From contig NW_020825307.1 of assembly GCF_003286085.1 (NCBI RefSeq), positions 434,001 through 498,000 on the forward strand: DNA of 64,000 nucleotides, given 5' to 3'. Source of the DNA: Drosophila persimilis (taxonomy: Eukaryota > Arthropoda > Insecta > Diptera > Drosophilidae). Numbering within the stretch: the first letter of the stretch is position 1; each line of letters opens with the position of its first letter. A program made the translations under genes and the position numbers. The notes under the pieces were generated by a model, which had not been told where the DNA came from, did not search any database, and was given only the letters and a program-made list of their open reading frames with translations. This document shows, one piece after another, positions 25,665 through 39,999 of the stretch.

Positions 25665-25741
25665 GAGAGGACATGGAGCAAAGGATCGAGGGTATCGAAG
25701 AGGGAAGGTTGTGCCCTCGATCCTTTGCTTCCTGTCCTCTC
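25665..25741. repeat. Near-perfect hairpin, miRNA-precursor-like
   Basis: The 28-nt arm 25665-25692 pairs with 25714-25741 through 26 Watson-Crick pairs, one G-U pair (plus-strand transcript) and one mismatch, closing a loop of about 15-21 nt. Size and geometry are like a pre-miRNA. Whether it is transcribed is unknown. It could instead be a recent inverted duplication. Confidence 0.7.
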
Positions 25742-26335
25742 CCCCAGATAGATATGTACCATATATCTCCATGTACCTATAGATATTTCTCTGTTTCTCG
25801 AACTCTGTCGACAGGTAGGTACATACATATGTCGGACAGTAGATACTCGCAAGTACTGTACTCTCCCTTGCCCCTAGATCTAGCTTTTTGTGGCTCTGGC
25901 CAGCTGCAAGTGTTTGGCATGTTGAATGCCTCAAATGCCGCCCAATAAATGTAGCCACAGCAACGGTCCAGGTCCAACCTGTCACAGTCAGCCAAGATCG
26001 GGTTTTTCTTTTATGATTTTTGTGTGTGTGTGTTTTTTTTTTTTGGGTGTTTGAGTGTTGCAACTGCAACAGCCACAGATACAGCCAGAGCCATAGTGCT
26101 TCACAGCCTCACATCCACATCCACATCCACATCCAATTGCCAGCCGAGTGCTGCTCATAATAATTTGTTGAAGTGCATTTTCCACATTGCAATGTTTGGC
26201 AGGGGGCAGAGGGGGCGGCACCAAGAGAAGATGCAGGTTTTTTATGCCCCACTCTATTGCTGACCAAACGGCAAACGACTGGATGTTGGTGCCTGGAAGA
26301 AAGTGAAGCGAAATCAAATGCAACTGCAGCTGCCA

Positions 26336-26337
<2 letters not shown>

Positions 26338-26368
<31 letters not shown>
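26338..26368. repeat. CAG microsatellite
   Basis: About ten uninterrupted CAG units, followed at 26388-26412 by a CTGG tetranucleotide run. No flanking splice sites or coding context, so it is read as noncoding. Confidence 0.85.
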
Positions 26369-26369
<1 letters not shown>

Positions 26370-27133
26370 TTTTGCTTCTCTCTGGATGGCTGGCTGGCTG
26401 GCTGGCTGGCTGGTGGATTGAGGCGGCTTTCTTACTTGGGTAATAACTGGCTTGCATTTCATTTGAAAGACGACGCTTAACGCGTTGCCATAATTGTAGT
26501 TGTAGCTGTGGCTGCAGCCCACAGATACGAGATACTCGTACAATTGTATCTGCCTCTGGGCTTGCCAAACAACCTTGACATGCAGCTAAACTAATGGCAG
26601 GAAATTGTCGACAAGTGCCGCGCAATCCCAATCCCAGGCCCCAACCCCAACCCAAGCCCAATCCCATCTCTAAGCCCAGTCCCATCCACTCATCCATTCC
26701 AATCTCTACTCGTAGAGACCCACACAGAGATGTGCCTCGACTTGGGGCCCGGTCTGGTCGCAGATTTTTAATTGCGCCTCGCATCCAACCGGTTGCTGCT
26801 GCTGGAACAATTGCCGACCCCTGCCCGATCCCCGATCCCCCATCCCAGCGCCAAATACATCTCTCTTTCTCTCTATCCATATCCTATCCGTATCTATATC
26901 TATGTGTACCTGTATCTGTATCTGTAACTGCAAGTATCTGCATCTGTTTGGCAGAGACTGAAAAATGCGGCTAACTTCATTTGGCCATTTGCACCGATGG
27001 ATCATGCCACGGACAGCCGCCGAAAGAGCCAGGTACCGCTCTTGCAGCAGCATTGCACCGCTGCACCAGGGGCGGGGGGGTTGGGGCATTGAACCAGCCG
27101 CCGAGCAAATGTGGCTCACCTTGGCAGCACATA

Positions 27134-27174
27134 TCTCCCTCTCCCTCTCTCCCTCTCCCTCTCTCTCTCTCTCT
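27134..27174. repeat. CT-rich tract
   Basis: A TCCCTC/CTCT tract of about 40 bp on the plus strand, a potential GAGA-factor site on the minus strand. Confidence 0.8.
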
Positions 27175-27907
27175 TTGTCTTTGTTTCTGGTTGTGTTTGG
27201 GTGTGTGGGTGGGGCTGCGGCTGGGGCTGGGGCTGGGCAAATGTTTATCAATGAAATTGGACAGCTGAATGGGTAACTGGGTGGCCAGGTGGACGCTGGA
27301 CACTTGGACACCAATTAGTGGGTGACCAGAGTCTGAAAATGTACGAGTGCACCCATAGGAAGGTCTTCTAAGTATCCCTTCTGTTTCGAGTGGATTCGAA
27401 TGGGTTCCAAAGCAATTCGAATGATTCAAATATATGATTCTCTTTCATTTTTCTTTGAGTGTACAGCATTTCAATGCTTTCTACTGTATCTATCCCATGC
27501 CAGGGAAGTCTTTTCAAAGCCTTAATCAGTCGAAACTTTATCAAAGTATTTATTGTGCATTCCAATCCGAGATTCAAGATCAAATCCCTGCCATATGTGG
27601 AGCGGAGCGGATATGATATTCGCTTTCCGTTGAAATCCAAGTCAGTTCCCATCCGTAGCCCCTTTTCGATCGATGGATCGAAACCACCTGATGGATGTAT
27701 CGGATCGGATTACCCGTTGGATTCGCCTCAAGAAATTCTCCGTCTCCGTCTCCGTCTCGGTTTCAGTTTCAGTCACGAGAGAGGAATTGCAAATGCAAAT
27801 GGAAATGAAATTGGAAGATGAGCTCACTTTCTGTGGAATGCAGGTCCGAGTCGGACTAAAAAAACAGTTCAAATCTCGAAATACAAAAAAAAACACACAC
27901 AATAAAA

Positions 27908-27970
27908 TACTCGTAATCGTACTCGTATTCGTACTCGTATTCGTACTCGTATTCGTACTCGTATTCGTAC
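27908..27970. repeat. 12-bp minisatellite, ATTCGTACTCGT units
   Basis: Five near-perfect copies of a 12-bp unit in which TACTCGTA recurs. The same octamer or its complement is scattered through the noncoding DNA of the window. Confidence 0.85.
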
Positions 27971-28388
27971 TTTGCCAGAAAGGTGAATGCATGCAAAAGA
28001 TGAACGAACGGGGGAGTGTCGTTGGCCGGACTTGGAAACGGACACGGACACGGATTTGGAGACGGAGAGCAAGATATCAAGAGAGGGAACTGTCAGCGGA
28101 CATGACGTGGGCTATATATATCCATCTCGGATAATGGCCATCTGCCCGATAATGGCCTTTGAGGCATTCATTCAGAGTCATTGCGAATGCAAGTCACATC
28201 GCTTGGGCTGTGGGAAACTACCAGCAAATTGCCTGCTCTGACCTTGAAATGGACCCCGGCCACGAAAAGTGCTACATGATGGCTAGAAAAACGATCCGAA
28301 GAGATCCGAAACCACCACCAGGCACCACCAAGCACTGGCACTGGCGCTGCCAATCCACCATAATGACGACGATGTCAGGGCAGAGAAA

Positions 28389-28436
28389 GTAGTCGGCCAG
28401 TAGTCGGCCAGTAGTCGGCTGGTAGACGGCTGGTAG
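28389..28436. repeat. Tandem AGTCGGCCAGT repeat
   Basis: Four copies of an 11-12 bp unit, the last two diverged to AGTCGGCTGGT. A separate CAGAC pentamer run (five to six copies) lies at 28591-28616. Confidence 0.75.
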
Positions 28437-31400
28437 TGGGTAACCAGTTGGCTGCCAAGATGGCAAGAAAAAGTAAAATTATTTTAGGACAGGCCACCGA
28501 GATAAGTATGTCACCTGCAGCGCACCCAAGGCTCGCCGCACCGCCCCGCACCGCACCGCACCAGACCCGATCCCCGATCTCGGATCCGATCAGACCAGAC
28601 CAGACCAGACCAGACCATACTCGCACCACACCAGGCCAAAACAGCTGTGAGAGCCCGCACCGAAAGCCAGCTCCAAAACTGGTCAGGAAATTTTTCTGCA
28701 AGCGGCAAGTGGTGGGTTTTACTTTCGGCCCCCCCCCCCAAAAAGGCTAAAAAAAAACGGAAGGGTGACTTTTGCCGAAGGCTCAAATACCCTAATAGAG
28801 TGTTCCACTTGGGCTTTCCTACACTCGAAGAAAGAAAGACATTAAGTATTCACCCAATCTTAAACATTACAAATAGAGTATTTAAAAGCCCATTTAAAAT
28901 ACTTTAAAATAAATATAAAATATACAATTTGTGGTGAATATATTTAATCTAAATGAATATCTCGAAATTGATGGTACAATAATTTTCCTTTTTTTAATTT
29001 CAAAATCGATTGGTACACACTTTTAAATCGAAGTGTAAATATTACAATCTCGGGGCTCTGTATAGAGTATTTATAATGGAATCATTAACCATATTTTGTA
29101 AACAAATGGGAATCATCCTTCGATAAGTGGTAATATAAATATCAAAAATACTAGATAATAGTAAACGAAATATTTATATGGATATGGATATGGATATAAA
29201 AAGCAATATTTTGAGGTTTCATTCCTACGAGCAACGTCCATCTCGATGATCTTTTGGATCTATTGAATATATCCAAAGAACAGTATGGGCTCTGAAATCT
29301 GTGGAGATCTGTAGAGTTAAGGACTGTCTGCAGTCGTACCGTTCATTCCGATCGTCATGTTATGGCAGTGCCACCAACTTCTGGGTAGAGTCATGGTAGC
29401 TCCTCGGAGAGGGCATGCAACACACACATATCGACAGCAAGTCTCCCAATCCGAATCCGCATACTGGCCAAACAAGTTGGCTCCCCGTCCCCTGATCGCT
29501 GGATGCGTGTTGCATGCCTTGAAGCAGGAAGCACTTGCAACACTTGCAACACGCAAGCCCCGCTTGATTTGAGCTCTGTTTCTCCCTCGGTTGTTTTTTT
29601 TTTTTTTTTTTTTTGATCATTTGGTCGTTTGGCTAATGGAATTTCAACCAATCTCCGCCACCAACCCAACTCCTTCTCCTGGGCAGTGGCAGTGGCAGCG
29701 GCAGCGGCAGCGGCGGCGACTTATATAAATTATTAGACCAGCCTTTGGCTCATTCATGTCACGTAGCTGTAAATATAAGAGCGACTGCGTCTACGTCTAC
29801 GTCTGGGATTGCTGTTGCCTTTGAAGATTATACAATGATGGAAATGTGTGTTTTGGGAGCGTCTCTCGCTTATGTGCGACACGTCCTCAGGTGGCCCGCG
29901 TTCGAAATTAGATAAACCTAATGGGATTTCAATCGCTTTGGGGTATGTCTGTGGTATAGGAGGAGTTGCTGCTTCGAATGGCTAAAGGCTTTCCAATAGA
30001 TCTTATGGTAATCTAAAGGTTTGTAGAGATTTTAGAGATATGCATATAGCTGAGGATCTTGTAAAAGAATTATTAGGATCTTATACATGTATCCGGGTTG
30101 GAAATCTTCCAGTACAAGACATGTAGATATCCCAATTGCAATCTAAAAAGAACGTTTTGCTAGGTTTATCATTTAAGACGGAATTTCTACTTTGGGCCAA
30201 TTCCGTCTATGGCTATATCTCAGCCAGATCACGTACGACACCATAGCCGACCCGATTATACAATATATTGTAAGATATTTTGTTTATAAAAAGGGGGGCA
30301 TGGTATGGGCATATTTGGGCCGTATGGCGGGCACGTCTTCTCGGGTGTCTGCGGCCCTTGCCTTGCCCAACATCTGCGGACCTCACGCTGACCCATTTGC
30401 CCCAATGCGAGTGCTCAGAGCTCCGCTCACATTTCAGCCGCTTCTCGCCACGATCCACGATCCACCATCCACGAGTATTTCCTTCTTTCTACACCTTTCT
30501 TGTCATTTCGTTGTGTGCTCGTTTCTTTTCTTTTCTTTCCTTTTTTTTCTGGACATTTTCAATGTCAGCACGCTCTTTTGGGTGACAATGAAATCAGCTT
30601 TTGGTTCCTCTATTATTTTTTTTTATTTTTTTGGGAGTTGCGCGTGTTTTGATTTCTTCAGCGAAACAAAAGGGAAGCAAACCAGAATTTACACAAAATT
30701 TTATGCAAATGTCTCTGCCAGATTTGCATAAAGAGTCGCCATAAATCCAAGTCGTTTCATCTCTTAGCAGTTTTCAGGTTCAAACCCATTAAGTAATAAT
30801 ACAAATCAAACGCCAAACCGCGTGAAAATAAAAGCAAAACAGAAAGCACACAGATTAAAGCGAGGGAATGAAAATGATGCAAGGGCTGGAGGCCCCACCC
30901 CCCCTCGTCCCGAAAGAAATCACCCAAATGGATCGACACGGCTCGACGGGCACGACTCAGAGCCATACTCCCCGTTCCCCATCCAGAGCCCATCGAGCCC
31001 GTAAACACAGTTGCAAATCGAAACGAAACCGAATAAAGCGTCTATTTCAAGTGCATTTCCACACTGCCCAACACTGAGCCAGCCCTTTCCAACACTCGGA
31101 GATACAGACACAGCTCCCATCGCTGCGCCTGCGCCTTGTCACTGCTTTACTGGTAATTCGTTGAGCTTTTCACGCTTTCATACTCCACAATACAATCAAG
31201 TCGAGTGGCAATCGAAAAGGGAAAATATCAGCGGCCTACTGGACTCGTAGTGTGGACCCTATTCAGGGTACTTCCCTTTCTCTATTTCCGATGCAGAGAT
31301 TCTAGATTCCAGATCATTGATCATTGATGTAGAGTAAAAATTGAAATATACATACTATTCTTGGGAGATCTATTACCAAGTATTATAATATTCCAATTAT

Positions 31401-34400
31401 TTCATTTGACTCTAAAGGTTCCCATCAGAATCAAGTGGAGAGTGAGCGGGAAAAAGAACCGAAATTGTAGGATCTTATTTTCAGATTTCGCTTCCCTGAC
31501 TCTTCCCAAGTTCTGATTTTCCCTGGTGTGAGTTTCCCCTTCCCCTATTTACAGCTGCTAATGATCTTCGCTACCTTTTTTTGGCACGTGGTTTTGTATA
31601 TGTTTTCAATTTTTGTTTTCCCATTTGTGTGTGACAATTTTGTTGTGAAAATCTTTGAAGCGTCACAAAAAAGGTCTAAAATATCAACAAAAAAGCAACA
31701 AAGTGTGCTTAGCAGGGGAGCGGGGGAGGAGGTGTATGTACACGTATGAAGAGAGAGAGAGGAAGAGAGGGAGAGAGTGGTGGCGGTGGTGGTGGGGAGG
31801 CGAAGGGCGTTCTCATCATATACCGGTTTATTCGAGGCGAGTGTTGGTAAACACGTTTGGCGTTTGACGTTTTGGTGTGCGACCGACCGCCTGCCCTTGT
31901 CAAGGTCATTCCCAGTCAAAAGCTGCTCTCGATCAAAGGCGAATGCAACTGTGTTCGTGGACAATGTGCGATGGTTCGATGATGGATCAGCAGCATGGCT
32001 CTATTGTATAATAAATACGGATGTCCCCACCAGCACCAGCGCCAGCACCAGCAGAAAATCACTTAAAAACTCTTTTTGCTTTTTGTTGTTGTTGTGGCCC
32101 CGGCGGCCCCTCGAGTTCAATGACTTTGCATGACAATTGGTTGTTGGTGTTGTACTTATGGATGTTGAGTGTTGAATGTTGTTGGTTGGTAGTCGTGGCG
32201 GCTCGGGCAAAAGCCCAGCAAAAGCAACAGCAATTAAAAAGACGTTAATTTGTCGACTTTTGTGGCCACGAAATTGAATTTTCAACTGACCAGACCAATT
32301 CCCCGTGATTAATAGCACAGGGGCAAAAGCAAAAGAAAAAGAAAAGAGAGAGGTTTGCTCTAGAAGTGAGCCATCTCTCTCAGGTATCTCAGGGGCTCCC
32401 CATCTCACCATCTCTTCTCTCTTCTTACTCTTTCTCTTTCTGATAATTACCTAGAACCAAACGTACCAAAATTAATGACAGAGAGCGGAGTCTCCATGAC
32501 GTTACAGCTGGACGGACGGTCACACTACGCAGTCGTACAGTCAGCGAACTCTGCACACACAGCCTCACCAATTCATGCTCGTGCATGATTCTAATTACTA
32601 TGTATGGCCCATGTAAAGAGATAGTAACAGAGAGAGAGGGAGAGAGTGTGAGCTTTTGTGCCCGTGGAGTGGATCAGAGACAATGCACAGAGAACGGAGA
32701 ACAAGAAGTCCATTGTTATTGTTCGCCACACATCGCCATAGTCGAAGAGAACAGAGTGGAACGGAGAAGTTCAAGTACCTGGTACCCGGCACGCGGTACA
32801 GAGGCATTACATGATACGAGTACCTCTATCCTATGGATCTCATAAAGGAGGAAGTCTTTAACGAGTAACGAGGTGTGTGTGCTCGCATCTGTGCCCACAG
32901 AGAATTCCGCTCCCCCATTCCCATTCCCATTCCCATTCAGATTTCCCGGTATCAAAGGTAAAAGGGGATCATCGACTTTAGACTGTACGCGTACCGGAGT
33001 ACGGTCTGGGGGCTTACTTGCAGTCATTAAAGATTTAGAAAGGCCCTAACATGATTGCCCAAAATCGAACGAAAGTGAGAGGCGACCGACAGGTGGGGTG
33101 AGAGAAAGAGAGAGAGTGCGCTGGAATGGGAACACGGAATCTGATGGATGGGATTCGGGGCAAAAGGGAGAGAACAATCCATGTTCCTATGACATAAAAG
33201 CACCATTTCGCTAAAGCTACTTAATGTACGAGTAATGACAGTGCCATCTGAGTACGAGTATAACCAGTGTAGTGTTTTTTTTGCCTGAAAAGAGTTGAGT
33301 TTTTTCTCACTCAGATGTGTTTTACGAGCGATCTCCATCCCAAACCAACAACCTAACAGCCTGCACTTAAAAAAAAATGAGTCTGTGAAAGAAAACTTAA
33401 CAAGAGAACCGTTGGAATATACGCAGAAAAAAGCCAGTGGATCCCCAAACAGACTGACTTGGAATGAGGGTCGGAAAAGTTTATAGAACCCTTTGTCAAG
33501 GGTGGACAAATACGAGCGAAATAATGCGCAGTATCCTTCCTGAATGAATATGGAATCGCGCGTGTGGATCTCAATGGGTAGGTAACCCTAGAAGCTGTCT
33601 CCGTCCCCTGGTTCCCATTCAAATCGAGTTGGGCTTTAAGACCCTCGCTGAGGTTGAGGCTGAGGCTGAGGCTGAGGCAGCTGCTGACACTTTTTCCTTC
33701 AAAGGGGAGGCAAGGCACCTTTTCTCTTGGTCTCTGCCTATTGCGCATCGGTGTGAACGGGGAACGGTGAGCGGGACTGATTCTACAGCCACTGTACTGC
33801 CACTGCTACTGATGGGTCAAATACCTTGGGAGCAACTTAACGAGCAGGCATGCCCGTCCGTCCATCTTTTTGTTTTCTTATTGAAATTGTTTATTGTTCG
33901 TCGGCTGGGGATGGGGCCGTGGCTGTGGCTGGGGCTGGAGCTGGGGCGATGCAAATGTATGAAATTCAATAAACTGCGAAACCAGTTTATCTGCGGAATC
34001 AGTTCAGTTCAGTTCAGTTCGGTTCAGTGCTTCCCAGTGAAATATTTATGGCAAAAGTTGCCAAATAATATAAGTTATACGTACACACAGATGTATAAAG
34101 ATACAGATACTCGTATCTGCTGATATACATGTCCCAATCATCATCATCACCATCGCTGTTTGTTGTCTTTGTCGCCGCTTTTTGTTTGCGTTTCCTTTTA
34201 TTTGATTTTTTCCCCCCTTTGCCACATTTATATTATTATTTTTATTATTTTCCTTTTTTTTTACATCTTTTGCGTTTGAGTTTTTATGGGAGATTCAATT
34301 AAAATCTTTTGACCAGCAATTTCATAAATTTACCAAGCCAGCCGCCACGGGGCCAGGGAGCCAGCCTAGGCCCCACCGCCACCGCCAACATCATCACCAA

Positions 34401-37400
34401 CTCCAACTCCAACCAGTTTGATGTTAATCAATTTTCGCAACTAATTTTTGCACTTGCCATTTGGCTGATCATTGAAGCTGGCTGTGCACCATCATCCATG
34501 CTGTGGCAGCTATTGTACACTCTACGATCATTTGTGACGTTCTATATCAACGAAGATGGATATTACAAGTACCTTCCGGTTTGAACTTGTTCTAAGAACT
34601 GTCCGATTACTCAGCTGTTGATCAGCTGATCATGGCTCTAGCCGTATTACATTACCCGTTTGCAAGTGTATGGTGCGAACATTGGTTTCCAAAAGGAAAC
34701 GTGCGCTAAATATACCCCCATAAGTATCAACGGGTATTTACCTTTGTTTGGTGTTTTTTTTGTATTTCCCACTTGGTGGAAATTACTTAATATGCATTTA
34801 GCCGCCGTGCTTTGACCTTAGACAGATGAGGTTGGACCTGATCGATAGATGGATAGAAGCGCGATAATAGAAGACTAAAAGCGTTTCCGCTGCGGTTTCC
34901 ATCCCATCATCTCCATCTCCATCTCCATCATCATCATCATCATCAGGGGCAGTTATGTGGCCAGCTAGCTGTGGGATAATTATTATCAAATGCTGGACCT
35001 AGACCCGGAGCTGGAGCTGGAGCTGAAGATGGAGATGGCCAGCGGCAGAAATTCTTGTTCTCACCCCGAATCGGCGGCAGCAGTACAGCTGAAACAGCAG
35101 TCGCAGCAGATCGGATGAACGAGAGAGAGAGAGAGGGAGAGAGGAAAACGCTGACGCAGAGAGCTTTCACTGCTGCCTCAGCGCAAGGCACAGAGCCACA
35201 GAGCCACAGAGGCTGGAGTCGGAGACCGACCGACTCTATCTGTCATTTTGATTTTCCGCTTTTTGCATGGCACTGTGGGGCAAGCTTTCTTATTGGGAAA
35301 TTTCATTACTATGATTTTGAGGGGAAATACGTGGAGATGCCGACTGGTGAATACCCGCTACTGAGCTCTGTTGGAGAAGAACACATCCATGCAGCATACC
35401 CTTGTCTGTATTACGGGGTACAGGGTATCAAAAACAACGATTTGTTAGGCTTTCATTTCTTAGCATTTCGAAGACTGGAGTGCCACTGCATTGATCTGGT
35501 CCTGTGGCAGGGCCCGGCACCACTGTGCAGCGTGCAAATTCCTTACAAACCCCGGAAAACACCCCCCCCACCCGCAAGAGGTGTTGTGTGCAGCACCGGC
35601 ATAATTTACTGTTTTCGAGCACTGTCTTTTGGCTGGTCTTATCCGCAGATCTGCTTTGTGGCGTTGGAGCTGTTGCAAGTGAATCTCCAAGTTGTAGCTG
35701 CCACAAAACGGAAGCAGCAGAAGCAGAGGAGGAGAAGGAGAAGACGACTTACCTAGACAACGACCTCAATTAGCAGACTCTTTGGGTCTGGGCTCGCCAT
35801 GGTTCTAGCTGGCGGGGCGCTTCACTTCCCGTTAGTTCACATGCATCTATATGCACGGTATGGTCACACTAGCACACATTAAGCGCGCGTGTGGTCACAC
35901 TCGCATATAGTGCAGTACTCTCTCTCTCTCTCTCTCACTCTCGCTTTGAGTATATTCGTATATATATTTGTTGAATTTTCGGTAAGCACTTTCAAATCGA
36001 TTTGAACGTTAAAAAATAGAAAATAAAGCAAAATACTCGTTTTTATATTTTTCCAAGACGCCGGCACACACACACAAAAACACACAGACACGCACACAAT
36101 CGCAAGCACGCGACAAAAAACAACGGGAGCACACGACAACCGTTCGCCCAATTAAAAGCCAATGGGAGACATGTAATGTATGTAAATGAACCGCAATGCC
36201 GGTTCACCGGAGTACGGGGCACGGGGCACGGGGCACAAAGCACGGGGCACGGTGCACTGTCGACACGGGGGGACTTTCGCGAATTCTTCTCGACGGCGGC
36301 AATGCGATGCGAAGCGGTGCCCGGTCTGGGGCGAGCGAGAGTGGCGCGGATCGAACGTCCGTTCGGCATGGAACTCGTTTCAAAATTGAAACGCTCGCAC
36401 TCGCACTCAGCTGAGCGAGTCGAGCCGCCACCAAAGCTCTGTGGCTGAGGCAGAGACAGAGGCAGCGCCAGCTGTGACGGCGCCGCTTAGCCGCGCTCTG
36501 GCTACTGCAGAGAGTGTGCTCTGGGCTTTCCTCTCTCTTTCTCTCTTTCTCTCTTTCTCTCTCTCTCTCTATTTTTCTGACTGTCGGTGGGTCTGTCAGT
36601 CGGTCTGTTAATGGGAATGTGCATTGGCTCTATGCACGCACGGGGCCCAGCCCAGCCCAGCCCATTGCCCCATGCCTCATGCCACATGCCACATGCCCCA
36701 TGCCCCAGTCCAATCTACAGCCCAGCCCAGGTTCGAGCCCCACTGGAATTACAATTAATTTGCTCAATGTTCTTGTTGTTGTTGATCGCTTCGCTGTGTA
36801 GAGAAAGAGAATGAGAATGGAATTGTTGGTATGGGATCACTCTACACAAAGAGTCCTGCACAGCCATACACATCATGCCTCCTTAATGCGTTCCATTATT
36901 ACGAATCCTCTATATGTACATATCTCCCTAATCCGATAGAGAGTTGGCCTTCCTTCTAGTATTCTATATTGAAATCAAAATTCGCATATAAGGCACATAC
37001 CAAATAGAAAGCTTCTTTAATATGTGTAGAGTATTACGAATTGCTGAATCTGCTGCGAATCCATACCGTGCTGACGTGTGTCCAGGAGAGGATGCTACCA
37101 CCGAAATGCATGATAATCAAAGGCAATGAGATCTTGATCGAGCTGCGATGTTGGTATAAAATCAACATATTTAGTATTCTAGGTACATACGATCGTTCAG
37201 TAAATACCTTAAAATGACCCTCGGAGGTCAGTTACGACAAGATTCACTTGGTTCACATGGGAACACATTACCAACCTGGCAGGCTATCCACTTCAGGTTA
37301 TCCACTTCATTCGGATCGTGCAAAAGTATTTTAAAACAGAGAACACTGTTCCCTAAAAGACCGACTTGGGGAGTGTCCTGACGGAGGATCTGTGTCCCGA

Positions 37401-39999
37401 GTTCTGACGTAGGCCTTTGGTAGGCAGCAAGTACTATTTGGACACGCCCATAAAATCGCAGATTGGTAGATATGTATTTACTAGAGCACTGCATGAATCG
37501 CGAGTACTTATAAAATCACAGCAAAATACACTACTCATGCCTCCTTAATGCGTCCGATCATTACGAATCGTTCTTTCAGTCGGATTCGAATCACCCTGAT
37601 TCAATTTTATGAAAGTATTTTCAGGTAAAAGAAAATCTAAAAACCAGCAAATTTATGTATTGTTTTCCCGTTCTCTCTACAGAAAATCAAATCAAGAGTG
37701 AGCGCGAAAAAAAGACGAAATTTTCGGCTTGCGATACATGCATTGTTCAGTCCGTTTTGGGCGAGCGATTCGATGTAATGAGAAAGCTGACACGTTGTTT
37801 GTAAGACTCTTACATTTAAATAATGGATGGTGGACTCCAGGATGCGTCGAAATTACTAAATGAAAAGTTAAACTAATGAATCGGAAGCAAAAAAAAAATG
37901 GTTTTCCATTAAGTCCCTTAAGAACATTTTGAAAAATACGAAAAATATATGCTGTTTCTATTATTTCTCTCCCAGGCTGTGTGCATTTTATAGTAATTGA
38001 ATTCTGGATTTCATATCTGCAGATACTAAATACAAGTACAACTAAAAAATTCAATATTTATTTGAATATTAAGGGTTGTTTTTCGTGATTTGTTCGTCGA
38101 AAACGGAAGCCAGCCCGAAGAAAATACATATCGTGTGCGAGGCACCTACCGCTGCACTAGAATATGGAAAGGTATGGTAAGTATTTCCTAATATATGCAC
38201 ATATTTATAATGTGCTAAAAATATTCCATTGATGGGGCTTCTCTGAGGGAGTCCTTTTGGGGAAAGAAGCCTGAAATCAGAAGAGATCCCAGGAATGCAA
38301 AACAATTGTTGATCATTTCGATTTTGATTTATTGTATATTGAATTATTTGTGTGTTTTGTTTTTTTCTGTAATTTCATCTTTAAATAATTGAATTTCTTA
38401 TTGAATTTCAAGAGGAAAATTCACTTCTGCACTAAAATACAAGATTCAACCCCGACCGCAAAAAAAATCATCCATACCCTATATAGATGCACATATATGC
38501 ATATTCGAGTATTGGATATTCGGATTTGTGAGTGTGTCAGTGTTTGAGTTTTACAAAGAAAGTTACTGAATACTGAGACACTGTTCGTGGTACGTGGTAG
38601 ATGGTGCTGAATCAATGGATGCCATGCCCCAAGAGTGTGGTGTGAGTGGTAAATGCCTAGTAACACGTACACGTACACGTACAAGTCCACTCTATTGAAA
38701 ATTAATTCGTATATCAATTAGTTAGCTACGACTACAACTAGTTAGATTCATGTATAATATATGTATATATTTATTAGATTTTCTATTAAAGCTGATAAAT
38801 GTACTTCATCGTTTGTCATTATTAACTCGTATAATTTCTTAGCATCTCAGCGGAGCGCTGCTCTCGATCTCGATCTCGGTCTCGGTCTCAGTTTCGATCT
38901 TAATCTCAAATATTTTCGATTTCATATTTCAATTTCAATGTGAAATAAACTACAAAGTTTCGCTATACTTTTATAAGACTCTGATGAAAAAGTTTCCTTG
39001 TAAATAGTTTGAGAAAAATGTGGAATTTAAATTCTTAAAATTCATTAGTGGCATACTACTCGTACTGACTGCTGACTGCTGAAGCTGATGCTGATACTGA
39101 TACTGATGCTGACCCGATGCTGACATTGCTGGACAATTGCAAAATGCGTAAAATGTATGTATAAAGAGCACTACTTTAAGCTACCAATACAATAGTTCAT
39201 TGAATACGTAAGGCAATTTCATTGTTAATTGAGAACTAGAACTAAACGAACACGAACCAATATCAAAAGCCCCCGGAACAACCCAACTGCTAAGCTACTC
39301 CGTACAGCTACTCGTACACAAGTACACGTACACGTACACGTATACGTACACGTATAATGCTAATGAATGCTCTATATCTATCTCCTCTAAAAAATAGTCA
39401 GTGTAAACATTCGAATTCTTCTATATCTTCTATGTATATTCATTTGGCTGGATTGCATGTGTGTTACGAGTAATGTGTCTCTGTGTGTGTGTTGTGTGTT
39501 TGGGGAGAGTGAGTTACTCGTACTGTGCCCCAGTAGTTGTATGCCCCCTCACTGCCAACTTACTGCCATTCGTTGTCTATATCGTATTTGGCTTGGACTG
39601 AGTTCTTTGGCCTCCTGCCTCCCGTCTGCCTTCTACTGCCTTCTGCCGACTGCTGGCAGGAGATTCGTTTTGGACGCAATTGGACGCCTAGAGTGGCCCT
39701 GTGATCGATCCCAGGATTCACTACCTACAAAGTTGTATCAAAAAACCTAACATACTCGTACTCTACTAAATATTTTCCCCCCTTGTTGCTTGTTTCTTGT
39801 TTCTTGTTTCCTGTTTCTTGTTGTTGGTGTTTGGTAGTTTGGTATTTGCTCAATGCCAGTCCATTGTTGGTGTGGCAGCCCGCTAGTAGATCCGGACATC
39901 CGGAAGTCCGTAGCAGCAGCAGCAGCCGAATGCGCCACTGCTACTTCCGTGGCAGCGCAACACAGGCCACTAGCAAGTGAGACCTCAAGGAGAGCCGAC

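Larger units (their letters stand above)
16142..39999. other. Long noncoding stretch (about 24 kb)
   Basis: I find no exon with coding-like codon use and matching splice sites on either strand. The frames present are low-complexity (CA, GA, CAG, CT and TCTGTATC repeats) or lack splice support. The stretch probably contains 5' UTR exons and introns of the cordon-bleu-like gene and the 3' flank of the 48-40 kb gene. GA/CT-rich, promoter-like sequence occurs near 21.3-21.8 kb and 35.9-36.5 kb. It also contains the hairpins at 25.4 and 25.7 kb. Confidence 0.6.

Noticed and set aside
28511..28786. Frames built on CAGACCAGACC and ACCGCACCGC repeats
   Set aside because: Pure simple-repeat translation with no gene context.
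36720..36745. GGTTCGAGCCCC, resembling a tRNA B box
   Set aside because: No matching A box or cloverleaf stems in the 60-80 nt upstream, which is CCCAGC/CATGCC repeats.
39747..39999. Further splicing beyond the last exon (GTAAGT overlaps the TAA at 40000)
   Set aside because: A 63-nt intron to about 39939 is possible, but the acceptor lacks a pyrimidine tract and the peptide added is short and Cys-rich without support.
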